NCBI RefSeq assembly: GCF_002157505.1
Contig: NZ_NFSC01000031.1
Location: 558,001-622,000, forward strand
Origin: Arthrobacter agilis
GTDB lineage: Bacteria; Actinomycetota; Actinomycetes; Actinomycetales; Micrococcaceae
Direction of reading: 5' to 3'
Length of the DNA stretch: 64,000 nucleotides
The notes under the pieces are model-generated. The model did no database searches, was not told where the DNA came from, and saw nothing but the letters and a program-made list of their open reading frames with translations. This document shows positions 8,885 to 17,363 of the stretch, in pieces. The translations under genes and the position numbers were made by a program. Position 1 is the stretch's first letter, and each line of letters starts with the position of its first letter.

Positions 8885-9979
8885 TCAGCAGGAGGGCAGC
8901 CCCGCCCGGTCCCCGCCTGCACCCAGCGTCTCGACGGCATCGAAGGCCTCGTCGAGGGTCGCTACCTTCACCACGGTCAATCCGTCGGGGATGTGCCCCA
9001 CGACGTCATCGCAGTTCCCCTCAGGCGCCAGGAAGAAGTCTGCGCCAGCAGCGCGTGCTGCCACGAGCTTCTGGGCGATCCCGCCGATACGGCCGACGGC
9101 ACCGGTGGAATCGATCGTCCCGGTTCCCGCGAAGTGCCTGCCGCCGGTGAGGTCCCCTTCCGTCAGGGTGTCGATGATGCCGAGCGCGAACATCATGCCG
9201 GCGGAGGGACCTCCCACATTGTCGAGCTGGATGGTCACGTCGAACGGGAAGTCGAAGGTGGACGCCAGCAGGATGCCCAGCTGGTAGTTCCCTTCCTCCG
9301 ACTGCCTGGGCGTCACGGAGACCTCCTCCTCGACTCCGTCCCGGAGAATCGACAGGGTAGCGGGCGCTCCTCCGGCGTCGCGCAGTGCCGATCGCAGGGT
9401 CTCGATGTTCTCGATCTCCTCCCCGTCGATCGCGCGCAGGACATCCCCTTCCTGCAGGGCCCCCTCGGACGCGGAGCCCGCCGCCAGTCCCGCGACGGAC
9501 AGCTCCTCGGTGTAGGCGATGTCCTCGTGGGACAGCGCGGCGGCGATCGCGGATTCCTGCGACGACGTCATCGCCACCGCATTCTGCTCCTGCACGTCGG
9601 ACGGCGTCGTTCCCTCCGGGTAGACCAGCTGCTCGGGTCGGACGTTCTCGTCGGGATCCACCCAGGCCCGGAACGTGTCGAGGACGTTCACCTGTCCGTT
9701 CGGCCCGCCGCTCACGTACACCGTCGTGAGGTCCAGTTCGCCCTGCGGCGGGAAGCTCTCCCTGCCCTCGACGTGGATGAGCGGCTGCCCGTTGACCTCG
9801 CCGATGGTGTTGAAGGTCGGCCCGGGCGACTCGATGACATAGGGCGACGGCAGGAGCACCGCGGCTGCGCACAGGACGACGGCGAGACCCCCGGACACCG
9901 CCATCGCTCGGAAGCGCGGATCCCTGGGCCGGGAGGGCTCCTCGGGTGTGTAGGTCTCGAAGTGGACGGGCTGCGTCAC
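8885..9979 (-). CDS. YlbL-like membrane PDZ/Lon (S16) protease
   Basis: The 364-residue product has one N-terminal membrane helix (about 28-48). A PDZ domain follows at about 155-225 (LSVAGLAAGSASEGALQEGD) and then a Lon-type S16 protease domain. The catalytic dyad is visible as Ser259 in GGPSAGMMFALG and Lys304 in GGIAQKLVAA. The ATPase domain of Lon is absent, as is normal for this family. It probably cleaves secreted or membrane proteins outside the cell. The start is GTG at 9979. It is divergent from the DUF2342 gene and upstream of the UPF0182 gene on the same strand. Confidence 0.9.
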   Translation of the reverse strand: MTQPVHFETYTPEEPSRPRDPRFRAMAVSGGLAVVLCAAAVLLPSPYVIESPGPTFNTIGEVNGQPLIHVEGRESFPPQGELDLTTVYVSGGPNGQVNVLDTFRAWVDPDENVRPEQLVYPEGTTPSDVQEQNAVAMTSSQESAIAAALSHEDIAYTEELSVAGLAAGSASEGALQEGDVLRAIDGEEIENIETLRSALRDAGGAPATLSILRDGVEEEVSVTPRQSEEGNYQLGILLASTFDFPFDVTIQLDNVGGPSAGMMFALGIIDTLTEGDLTGGRHFAGTGTIDSTGAVGRIGGIAQKLVAARAAGADFFLAPEGNCDDVVGHIPDGLTVVKVATLDEAFDAVETLGAGGDRAGLPSC

Positions 9980-10249
9980 TGTGCTTCTCTCTGTAGGGCG
10001 CGGATCTCTGGAGGGCGCGGAGGTCGCATGCCGTGCGCTGAGCGATCAGCACCATACCGGCACAACCAGAGTAGACGCTCCGCCTGCCCCGACCCTGGCT
10101 GCCCGGGACGCCGTCCGTTAGCATGCGCAGCTCCCCGCACTGCCCCGCACGGCTCGCGCGGCTTTGCCCTCAGCGAACGGCCCACGGCACGAGGGACACC
10201 GGCACGGCCCGGCCGGTAGCGTGTCTTCCACAGCCGGGCAGGAGTGGTG
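9980..10249. other. Divergent intergenic region upstream of the DUF2342 gene
   Basis: Apart from the rightward promoter at 10193-10222 and the ribosome site of the leader ORF, nothing coding is seen. The CCCTACAGAGAG stretch just before the leftward GTG at 9979 may belong to that gene's promoter or ribosome site, but it matches neither well. Confidence 0.5.
10193..10222 (+). promoter_or_regulatory. Candidate promoter upstream of leader ORF and DUF2342 gene
   Basis: GGGACA (10193-10198) and TAGCGT (10217-10222) have 18-bp spacing. The predicted start near 10229 leaves a short leader that carries AGGAG (10240-10244), just before the leader ORF at 10250. Confidence 0.35.
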
Positions 10250-10303
10250 ATGCCCTCCCACCCGGACCCGCCAAGCTACTCCCAGGACCGGTGGTATCAG
10301 TGA
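10250..10303 (+). CDS. Possible 17-codon leader ORF coupled to the DUF2342 gene
   Basis: The ATG at 10250 follows AGGAG by 5 nt, a far better ribosome site than anything before the next gene. The frame encodes MPSHPDPPSYSQDRWYQ and stops with TGA at 10301-10303, overlapping the GTG start at 10300 by two bases. Such an arrangement would let ribosomes re-initiate on the downstream gene. I do not recognise the peptide. It may be a regulatory leader, or simply a means of coupling translation. It could also be chance, and conservation in relatives would be needed to call it real. Confidence 0.35.
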   Translation: MPSHPDPPSYSQDRWYQ

Positions 10304-11898
10304 CCAACCCATCCAACCCCTCGAACGGCGACGACGACACGCCCCAGGACCCCCTGTCCGAGATGCTGTCGAAGATGTTCGGCGGCGGGGCCGGCGGCTT
10401 CGATCCCCAGGAGATCGCAAAGATGTTCGGCGGCGGGGCCGGCGGCTTCGATCCCCAGGAGATCGCGAACATGTTCGGCGGCGGGGCCGGCGGCTTCGAT
10501 CCCCAGGAGATCGCGAAGGCGGCAGGCCTGCCCTCCGACCCGGCCGCCATGGCCATGATGATGCAGCAGGTCCAGGCGATGTTCTCCACGCCCAGCGAGG
10601 GCCCGGTGAACTGGCAGATGGCCCACGACCAGGCGCGCCGCGTCGCCGCATCGGACAACGACCCCTCGGTCACGTCGCTGCAGCGCCGGAGCGTCGATGA
10701 GGCGCTGAAGCTCGCCGAGCTGTGGCTGGACCCGGTGACCGACTTCCCGAGCACGGGCCAACTGGGGCGCGCCTGGTCGCGTGCAGAATGGGTCGAGGCC
10801 ACCATGTCCACGTGGCGCCGCCTCACCGAGCCCGTCGCCACGAGCATCGCCAAGGCCCTGTCCGACGTCATCTCCGAGCAGCTTCCCGAGGAGATGAAGT
10901 CGATGATGGGCATGATGGGCGGTCCTGCCTCGATGCTCCAGAACGTGGGCGGCGCGATGTTCGGCATGCAGCTCGGGCAGGCTGTCGGTGCGCTCTCCAA
11001 GGACGTCGTCGGGTCGACGGACATCGGCGTCCCCCTCGCCGAGGGACGGATGGCCCTGCTGCCCGCCAACGTCGCGGCCTTCGGTGCCGGCCTCGACATC
11101 CCCGAACAGGAGGTCCAGCTCTTCCTCGCGGTCCGCGAGGCGGCCCACGTCCGCCTGTTCACGCACATTCCCTGGCTCACAGGCCACCTCCTCGGCAGCA
11201 TCGAGCGCTACGCGAGGGGCATCCACATCGACATGGGCAAGATCGAGGAAGCCGCGCGGGACATCGACCCGACCAATCCCGAGAGCCTCCAGGGCGCCCT
11301 CTCGCAGGGCGTGTTCATGCCCGAGCGGACCCCCGAGCAGGACGCCGCACTCGTGCGCCTCGAGACCACGCTCGCCCTCGTCGAGGGCTGGGTCGACCAG
11401 CTCACGGCGGCCGCAGCAGCCAACCTCCCCTCCGCCGACGCGCTGCGTGAGATGGTCCGGCGCCGCCGGGCGACGGGCGGACCGGCCGAGCATGCGTTCG
11501 CATCGCTCGTCGGGCTGGAGTTGAGGCCGCGCCGCCTACGCGATGCCTCGGCGCTCTGGTCGCTCCTGACCGAGGAGCGCGGGATCGAAGGGCGCGACGC
11601 CCTGTGGCAGCACCCCGATCTGCTTCCTACCGCCGAGGACCTCGATGACCCCGCCGGCTTCTCGGAGCGCCGCCGGCTGATCGAATCCTCCGACGCCGAC
11701 GTCGATGCTGCACTGGAGCGCCTCCTGTCCGGCGGCTTCGAGCCCAAGGATGAGGACACCGCTGACGGCGAGGGCGCCGGCGAAGCTACCGGAGGAACGT
11801 CTGCGGCCGGTACCGACAGCGGCACCGGGCCGTCGAACGCCTCCGACGAGGGACCGGACACCGAGGACGGACCTGCGGACGGCAACGGCAGCCGCTGA
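10300..11898 (+). CDS. DUF2342 zinc-dependent metalloprotease-like protein
   Basis: The product has 532 residues from GTG at 10300. It belongs to the actinobacterial DUF2342 / zincin_2 group (Rv3195-like). The N-terminus has three near-identical copies of MFGGGAGGFDPQEIAK. A helical core follows, with REAAHVRLFTHIPWLTGHLL at about residue 280, where a classical HExxH would be expected but is not present. The C-terminal 60 residues are acidic, Gly/Thr-rich and disordered. The start has no good Shine-Dalgarno of its own and overlaps the leader ORF stop, so translational coupling is likely. An alternative start is the in-frame GTG at 10291. Protease activity is assumed from family naming and is not shown by the sequence. 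Confidence 0.85.
   Translation: MTNPSNPSNGDDDTPQDPLSEMLSKMFGGGAGGFDPQEIAKMFGGGAGGFDPQEIANMFGGGAGGFDPQEIAKAAGLPSDPAAMAMMMQQVQAMFSTPSEGPVNWQMAHDQARRVAASDNDPSVTSLQRRSVDEALKLAELWLDPVTDFPSTGQLGRAWSRAEWVEATMSTWRRLTEPVATSIAKALSDVISEQLPEEMKSMMGMMGGPASMLQNVGGAMFGMQLGQAVGALSKDVVGSTDIGVPLAEGRMALLPANVAAFGAGLDIPEQEVQLFLAVREAAHVRLFTHIPWLTGHLLGSIERYARGIHIDMGKIEEAARDIDPTNPESLQGALSQGVFMPERTPEQDAALVRLETTLALVEGWVDQLTAAAAANLPSADALREMVRRRRATGGPAEHAFASLVGLELRPRRLRDASALWSLLTEERGIEGRDALWQHPDLLPTAEDLDDPAGFSERRRLIESSDADVDAALERLLSGGFEPKDEDTADGEGAGEATGGTSAAGTDSGTGPSNASDEGPDTEDGPADGNGSR
10375..10518 (+). repeat. Three tandem 48-bp units within the DUF2342 gene
   Basis: Units at 10375-10422, 10423-10470 and 10471-10518 are nearly identical in DNA as well as protein, each encoding MFGGGAGGFDPQEIA plus K or N. 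The DNA-level identity points to recent duplication or slippage, kept in frame by the 48-bp length. Confidence 0.95.
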
Positions 11899-11982
11899 CG
11901 CCGGCATCCGTCCTGCCCGCGTCCGTCCTCCCTGCCTCTCTTCTGGCGCTGGACGAGACGCGGGTCCGCGCGCCGCGTCCGG

Positions 11983-12558
11983 TCAGAAGTCCTCCTGCCC
12001 ACCCGTCAGGCTGCGCTGCGCCGCGAAGGCCGCCCCGTCCAGGAAGGCCTTGGCCGTCTCGGTCCGCGGGTAGGTGATGAGCAGGTCCCAGAAGGCGGCG
12101 TTGTGCGAGGGCTCGATCAGATGTGCCATCTCGTGCAGGATCACGTAGTCCACGACCCAGTCGGGCATCCCCTGGAGCTTGTGGGACAAGCGGATGGAAC
12201 GGTGGGCAGGGGTCGCGGACGCCCACCGCGAATTCTGGTTGGTCACCCATCCGATGGTCGCCGGCACTCCCCTGCCGCCCAGGTACTGCTCCGCGAGCCG
12301 CCCCGCCCGCTGAAGCAGCGCGGGCACGGCCCGATCGTCGTCGATCGCGGGGGCGGCGAAGTACTTGGCCGACATCCGCTCCACCATGCGCTCGACCCAG
12401 TGGCGCTCCTGGCTGGCGGAGAAGTGACCCGGGATGGAGACGCGGAGAACACCGTCCCGGATGTCGGCGCTCACCGTCCGCTTGCGGCGCGCCGACCGTC
12501 GAACCTCGACCGGCAGCCGCCCCGGGCCCGGCGGCCCCGCGGCCTCAGGCGTTGTCAC
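11983..12558 (-). CDS. YgjP/SprT-like (DUF45, M48-annotated) zinc metallopeptidase
   Basis: The 191-residue product has the zinc-binding motif VILHEMAHLIEPSHNAAFW (HExxH plus a downstream His) near residue 150. Its N-terminus, LPVEVRRSARRKRTV, is typical of the YgjP/WLM-like metallopeptidase group. It starts at GTG 12558, inside the last codons of uvrD2 (14-bp overlap), so it is the third gene of the nudC-uvrD2 operon. It is likely a cytosolic zinc peptidase; its substrate is unknown. A longer upstream frame exists but lies antiparallel to nothing useful and overlaps uvrD2, so it is not used. Confidence 0.85.
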   Translation of the reverse strand: MTTPEAAGPPGPGRLPVEVRRSARRKRTVSADIRDGVLRVSIPGHFSASQERHWVERMVERMSAKYFAAPAIDDDRAVPALLQRAGRLAEQYLGGRGVPATIGWVTNQNSRWASATPAHRSIRLSHKLQGMPDWVVDYVILHEMAHLIEPSHNAAFWDLLITYPRTETAKAFLDGAAFAAQRSLTGGQEDF

Positions 12559-14653
12559 TGATGATCTCGAGCACGGCCTCGCCGTACCGCTCGAGCTTCG
12601 CGGATCCCACGCCTGCCAGTTCTCCGAGCTCGTCCAGCGTCTGTGGTTTCGCCTCCGCGATGGCGACCAGCGTGGCATCGGTGAAGACGACGAAGGCCGG
12701 CACGTCCTTCTCGCGGGCCTCGACGAGGCGCCAGGCACGGAGCGCTTCGAACGTCTGTTCCTCGTAACTCGCTGGGCAGTCGTTGCAGCGGCCGATCTTC
12801 CGCTCGGACCCCGTGAGGAGGGGCCGCTTGCACACCCGGCAGACGGCGGGCGACGACGCCTTGCGGTTGCTCTTGGCCCGGGGCTGCCGGAAGGATGCCT
12901 GACCGGCACTCGCCGGGCGCAGCGCATCGAGGAACCGTGAGGGCTTCCTGCTGGCACGTCCGCCCGGCGAGCGCGAGGTCGACCAGGAGAGGAAGAGGTG
13001 GATGCGGGCACGGGTGATGCCGACATACAGGAGCCGGCGTTCCTCGTCGATGGCCTCCTGCGTGTCGGCGAACGAGATGGGCATGAGCCCCTCGCTCAGC
13101 CCGACGAGGAAGACGGCGTCCCACTCGAGCCCCTTGGCGGAGTGCAGCGACGCCAGGGTGACGCCCTGCACCGTCGGAGCGTGCTGGGCCGCGGCCCGCT
13201 CTTCGAGTTCGGCGACGAAGAGCTGCAGCGTGAAGGCCTCGGGTCCGCGGACCCTGTTGAGTTCGTCGGCCAGCCCGACGAGGGCGGCGAGCGACTCCCA
13301 CTTCTCCCGGACGGCTCCGGAGTTCTGCGGTGCGACCGAGGTGTAGCCGAGCGAGGCGAGGACGTCGCGTACCTGCTGGGGGACGTCGTCGTCGCCCTGG
13401 GTGCGTGCCGCAGCGCGCAGCTGCAGCAGGGCGTCGCGCACCTCGCGTCGCTGGAAGAACCTCTCGCCGCCGCGCAGCTGGTAGCCGATGCCTGCGCTCG
13501 CCAGTGCCTGCTCGTAGGCCTCGGACTGCCCGTTGGTGCGGTACAGGATCGCGATCTCGCTGGCCTTCACGCCCTGGTCGAGCAGGACGCCGATGCGCCT
13601 CGCGCACTCCGCGGCCTCGGCCTCGTCGTCGCTGCACTCGGTGAAGGCCGGTTCGGGGCCTGACGGGCGCTGCGCGACCAGCTCCAGCGGGGCGGACCAC
13701 GTGGTCCCCACCGCACTCCGGTCGGCCTCGCTGCTCCGCGCCGCCAGCAGGGTGTTGGCAGCACGCACCACCTGGGGGGTCGAGCGGTAGTCGCGGACCA
13801 GTCTCACCACCTGCGCGCCCTCGTAGCGCTTGGTGAAGTCGAGCAGGTGCCGCGACGTCGCTCCCGTGAACGAGTAGATGGTCTGGCTGGCATCGCCGAC
13901 CACGCACAGCTCACGCCGCTCCCCCAGCCAGAGGTCGAGCAGGCGCTGCTGGAGCGGCGACACGTCCTGGTACTCGTCGACCACGAAATGCCGGTACTGG
14001 GCCCGAACCGTCGCCGCGACCTTCTCATCCTCCTCGAGGATGGCGACCGTGGTCAGCAGGACGTCCTCGAAATCGATGAGGTTGCGGTCGATCTTGAGGT
14101 CCTCGTAGGCCGAGAAGATCCGGGACACCGTGGTGAGGTCCATCCCCGCCGGTTCCGCCCGGCCTGCGGCCGCAGCCGAGTACGCGTCCGGCGTCAGCAT
14201 GGAGACCTTCGCCCATTCGATCTCCGCCGCGACGTCCCGGATGGCGGCGCGGTCGGTCGACAGGCGAAGTCGCCGCGCCGCCTCGGCGATCAGTTGTGCC
14301 TTGTGGTCGACCAGCGCCGGCAGGGGTCCCCCGACGGCCTGCGGCCAGAAATACTGGAGCTGGCGAAGTGCCGCGGCATGGAAGGTGCGAGCCTGCACTC
14401 CGCCCGCTCCGAGGTCGCGGAGGCGCGTGCGCATCTCGGCCGCCGCGCGCGCCGTGAACGTCACGGCGAGTACCTGCTGCGGCTTGTAGACACCCGTGTG
14501 GACGCCATAGGCGATGCGGTGCGTGATGGCGCGGGTCTTGCCCGTGCCTGCTCCGGCGAGCACGCAGAGCGGACCCGTGAGGGTGCTCGCCACCGTCCGC
14601 TGTTCGTCGTCGAGCCCCTCGAGGATGCTGTCCTCGAGCAGTAGTCCGGACAC
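12545..14653 (-). CDS. uvrD2: UvrD2-type ATP-dependent DNA helicase with HRDC domain
   Basis: The 702-residue superfamily 1 helicase starts with a Walker A motif, LAGAGTGKTRAITHRIA, at about 34. VVDEYQDVSPLQ (motif II) and ASLHSAKGLEWDAVFLVGLS (motif V region) follow. The C-terminal part has a four-cysteine cluster (CRVC...CNDC, about 605-626) and then an HRDC domain (about 630-700). This combination defines UvrD2, which is essential in mycobacteria for growth or repair. The start is GTG 14653 in a TAGTG overlap with the nudC stop. The cysteine tetrad is complete. A 3'-5' unwinding role in repair is known for the family. Confidence 0.93.
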   Translation of the reverse strand: MSGLLLEDSILEGLDDEQRTVASTLTGPLCVLAGAGTGKTRAITHRIAYGVHTGVYKPQQVLAVTFTARAAAEMRTRLRDLGAGGVQARTFHAAALRQLQYFWPQAVGGPLPALVDHKAQLIAEAARRLRLSTDRAAIRDVAAEIEWAKVSMLTPDAYSAAAAGRAEPAGMDLTTVSRIFSAYEDLKIDRNLIDFEDVLLTTVAILEEDEKVAATVRAQYRHFVVDEYQDVSPLQQRLLDLWLGERRELCVVGDASQTIYSFTGATSRHLLDFTKRYEGAQVVRLVRDYRSTPQVVRAANTLLAARSSEADRSAVGTTWSAPLELVAQRPSGPEPAFTECSDDEAEAAECARRIGVLLDQGVKASEIAILYRTNGQSEAYEQALASAGIGYQLRGGERFFQRREVRDALLQLRAAARTQGDDDVPQQVRDVLASLGYTSVAPQNSGAVREKWESLAALVGLADELNRVRGPEAFTLQLFVAELEERAAAQHAPTVQGVTLASLHSAKGLEWDAVFLVGLSEGLMPISFADTQEAIDEERRLLYVGITRARIHLFLSWSTSRSPGGRASRKPSRFLDALRPASAGQASFRQPRAKSNRKASSPAVCRVCKRPLLTGSERKIGRCNDCPASYEEQTFEALRAWRLVEAREKDVPAFVVFTDATLVAIAEAKPQTLDELGELAGVGSAKLERYGEAVLEIISDNA

Positions 14654-15609
14654 TAGGGACGACCCTCCGACGGCTCCTCATCAAGCGGCCCGCCGTACCA
14701 GCGCTCGATCAGGGCGCGGGCGATGGAGACACCACCGGCGACCGCGATCTTCCCGTCGCGCACCTCGGCGAACAGTTGCTCCCGCGTGAACCACCGCAGC
14801 GACCGCATCTCCTCGAGGTCGGGTACGGCGTCGGTCGTGACCGCTCGCGCGGTGAAGCCCAGCATGAGCGACGCGGGGAAGGGCCAGGGCTGCGACCCGA
14901 GGTACTGCGGGGACTGGACCTCGATACCGGACTCCTCCCCCACCTCGCGGATGACCGCGGCTTCCAGCGACTCACCCGGCTCCACGAAGCCGGCGAGGGT
15001 CGAGAACCGGTCCTCGGGCCAGGCGACAGCGGACCCGAGCAGCAGCCGGTCGTCGTCGTCGATCACGGACACGATGATCGCCGCGTCGGTGCGCGGGTAG
15101 TGCTCGGAATCGTCCTCGGGGCACTGGCGCACCCATCCGGCGACGCGAACGTCCGTCACCGCGCCGCACCGGGGGCAGTGGGTATGCGTGGCGTGCCAGT
15201 TGGCGATGGCGGCGGCTTCGACGAACAGCCCCGTGTCGCGGGCGTCCAGCGACGCAGCGATGTCCCGCAGCCCCAGCCACTGGTCGACGGGTGCGATAGC
15301 GGGTTCCTCTTCGGCGAAGACCGCGAGCACGACCCGGCGTCCGGCATCCGTCGCGCCCTCGTTGACGCGGCCGAGATAGACGACCAGCTCGGGACGCTGG
15401 ACGTCGCGGGGCGGAACGAGCCGGAGTGCGCTCCCCTCCACCGGCGCCTTCCCGCGGGCGAGCGGCAGGACGAGGGTGTCGGGCGAGGCCCACAGGGTGT
15501 CGAGGAAGTCCTCGGTGGTCCTCGAGTCGCCGTCGCGGTCGGAATCCGCCCGTGACAGCGGAAGCGATCCGAGGGGTGGCAGCACAAGGGTCCGGAGCGG
15601 ATCGGTCAT
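14653..15609 (-). CDS. nudC: NAD+/NADH diphosphatase (Nudix)
   Basis: The 318-residue product has a zinc-ribbon start (HCPRCGAVTD, then a single Cys in WVRQCPEDDSEHYPRTD). A Nudix box, GFVEPGESLE...REVGEESGI, follows, with the NADH-specific SQPWPFPASLMLGF motif downstream. NudC hydrolyses NAD(H) to NMN(H) and AMP and can remove NAD caps from RNA. ATG 15609 was chosen because TACCGT lies exactly 6 nt upstream (leaderless signature); the in-frame start 36 bp further upstream would lie before that promoter. It is the first gene of the nudC-uvrD2-metallopeptidase operon and divergent from the APH-like gene. Confidence 0.92.
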   Translation of the reverse strand: MTDPLRTLVLPPLGSLPLSRADSDRDGDSRTTEDFLDTLWASPDTLVLPLARGKAPVEGSALRLVPPRDVQRPELVVYLGRVNEGATDAGRRVVLAVFAEEEPAIAPVDQWLGLRDIAASLDARDTGLFVEAAAIANWHATHTHCPRCGAVTDVRVAGWVRQCPEDDSEHYPRTDAAIIVSVIDDDDRLLLGSAVAWPEDRFSTLAGFVEPGESLEAAVIREVGEESGIEVQSPQYLGSQPWPFPASLMLGFTARAVTTDAVPDLEEMRSLRWFTREQLFAEVRDGKIAVAGGVSIARALIERWYGGPLDEEPSEGRP

Positions 15610-15615
15610 GGTTCT

Positions 15616-15621
15616 ACGGTA
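15616..15621 (-). promoter_or_regulatory. Leaderless -10 element of nudC
   Basis: The complement reads TACCGT, then 6 nt, then ATG at 15609. No Shine-Dalgarno sequence is present. Confidence 0.55.
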
Positions 15622-15760
15622 CGTTCTTGCTCTCCCAAAACCCATTTCGAGGGGCGGGTGTGGAGGACTGGTGCGGCAGTGAACTGGTGCGGCAGTGAAG
15701 ACGAGTAGTGCATCTGGCGACTCGCCGCACCGGAACGGTGTGGCCCGCGCGCAAACACCC

Positions 15761-15766
15761 TACGGT
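15761..15766 (+). promoter_or_regulatory. Leaderless -10 element of the APH-like gene
   Basis: TACGGT is followed by 7 nt and GTG at 15774. A GGAG within the 7 nt could also act as a poor, too-close ribosome site. Confidence 0.45.
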
Positions 15767-15773
15767 GGAGTTT

Positions 15774-17363
15774 GTGAAACGGACACCCATGGAACTTGCT
15801 GCCATCGCCAGCGCCGCGGTACCTGGCCTGGCTCCGACAGGCGTCGCCGGTGCTCCCGATGATGCGGCCGACTTCGACTCCGCCCTGCTGGTCGACGACG
15901 CGGGAAAACAGTGGAGGGTCCGCTCGCCCAGACACGCCGAGGCCAGCATGCGCCTCGAGACCGAACTTCAGGCACTCCGCGCCTTCACGCCCGCGGTCAA
16001 GGCGGAACTGCCCTTCCTGATCCCCCACATGGCCGGCAGCGTGCGGCAGGGCGAGCTCAGCACCTTCGTCTACTCCCATCTCACGGGGACCACGCGTCCG
16101 CTGGAAGCGCTCACCGCCGGGGGACGTCGGATGGCGCAGGAACTCGGGCGTGTCATCGCCGCCATCCACGAGTTGCCGAAGGACATGGTGCAGCGTGCGG
16201 ACCTGCCGAGCTACGAAGCGAACGAGTACCGCCAGCGCAAGCTGAACGAACTCGACCAGGCCGCCACGACCGGGAAGATCCCGTCCATCCTGCTGCGCCG
16301 GTGGGAGCATGCACTCGAGGACGTCGCCCTGTGGCGGTTCAGCCCCACGGTGGTGCACGGCGACCTGCACGAGGACCACCTCCTGATCGCTGCCGGCCGG
16401 GTGTCCGCCGTGACCGGCTGGACCGACCTGTGCATCGGCGATCCCGCGGAGGACTTCGCGTGGCTCGCCGCCGCCGAGGACACCGCCTTCGTCGACGCCG
16501 TCTACGCGGCATACATCGAGGCGCGGGCGACCGCCGTCGACCCCCATCTGTCCCGCCGCGCCGCACTCGCTGCCGAGTTCGCCCTGGCGCAGTGGCTCGT
16601 GCGCGGGGTCGCCCTCGAGGACCCCGCGATGGTCCACGAGGCGGAGGACATGCTCGCCACCCTCGAGGAGGACGTCGAGTCGATCGAGCACGAACAGCGC
16701 GAAGCCGCCGAGCGCGCACGGCAGGCCCACGAGGAGCGCCTCGAGTGGGGCAACGAGCTCGGAACCGACGACCACTACCCCGCAGGGCATGAGGAGCTGT
16801 CCGGAGCCTACGAGGCGTCGGAGCACCGCTCCCCGGCATTCGGGGCCGGCATCGACGGCGACTCCTGGCACCGCCCGGGCGACGGCGGCGAGGGCCGCGA
16901 TGCGACCGCGCGCCTCGAACCCGCGGGTGCGCCGGACGACGGGTCGAACGGCGATATCGCCGGGCACGAGGACATCGACGGGCGCGGCGAAGCCCAGCCC
17001 GGAAGGACCGGCAGCTCCGCCTACGACCCGGACGCCGACTCTGCGCCGCGCCGCACGACTGGCCACTCGTCGGACCACTCGTCGGGCCACTCGTCGCTCC
17101 ACCCCAAGGCCCACTCGGACAAGCACGCCGACAACCACCCGGACGACCACTCCGACGACCACGCCGACCGTTCGGGCCGCGGCGGCGATGACCACGGGAC
17201 GCCGTCGGGATCGTCCCTCGCCTATGCGCGCCTCACCGCCGGACGCCAGCGGACCACCGGCACGTCCTCCAAGGTCACGCTGCTGAGGAGCAGCGACACC
17301 GGAGCGGGCTCGTCCGACGACACCGCGACCACGGCCCTGCCCATCGTGTCCTTCGGCAGCTGA
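15774..17363 (+). CDS. APH/macrolide-2'-phosphotransferase-like kinase with His/Asp-rich tail
   Basis: The product has 529 residues. Residues 1-300 form an aminoglycoside-phosphotransferase-like kinase fold with catalytic VVHGDLHEDHLL (Asp in HGD) and metal-binding GWTDLCIGDPAEDFAWL. About 30 charged residues (EHEQREAAERARQ) follow, then a 200-residue disordered tail. Between about 425 and 480 this tail is rich in His, Ser and Asp (HSSDHSSGHSSLHPKAHSD). Members of this group are annotated as macrolide phosphotransferases, but in soil actinobacteria the natural substrate is unknown and resistance should not be assumed. GTG 15774 fits the leaderless promoter; ATG 15789 is an alternative. Its stop abuts the adnB stop (TGATCA). 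Confidence 0.85.
   Translation: MKRTPMELAAIASAAVPGLAPTGVAGAPDDAADFDSALLVDDAGKQWRVRSPRHAEASMRLETELQALRAFTPAVKAELPFLIPHMAGSVRQGELSTFVYSHLTGTTRPLEALTAGGRRMAQELGRVIAAIHELPKDMVQRADLPSYEANEYRQRKLNELDQAATTGKIPSILLRRWEHALEDVALWRFSPTVVHGDLHEDHLLIAAGRVSAVTGWTDLCIGDPAEDFAWLAAAEDTAFVDAVYAAYIEARATAVDPHLSRRAALAAEFALAQWLVRGVALEDPAMVHEAEDMLATLEEDVESIEHEQREAAERARQAHEERLEWGNELGTDDHYPAGHEELSGAYEASEHRSPAFGAGIDGDSWHRPGDGGEGRDATARLEPAGAPDDGSNGDIAGHEDIDGRGEAQPGRTGSSAYDPDADSAPRRTTGHSSDHSSGHSSLHPKAHSDKHADNHPDDHSDDHADRSGRGGDDHGTPSGSSLAYARLTAGRQRTTGTSSKVTLLRSSDTGAGSSDDTATTALPIVSFGS

Noticed and set aside
15774..17363. Calling the APH-like kinase a macrolide resistance gene
   Set aside because: The kinase motifs are general to the family, the neighbourhood is housekeeping DNA repair, and the tail is unlike resistance enzymes.
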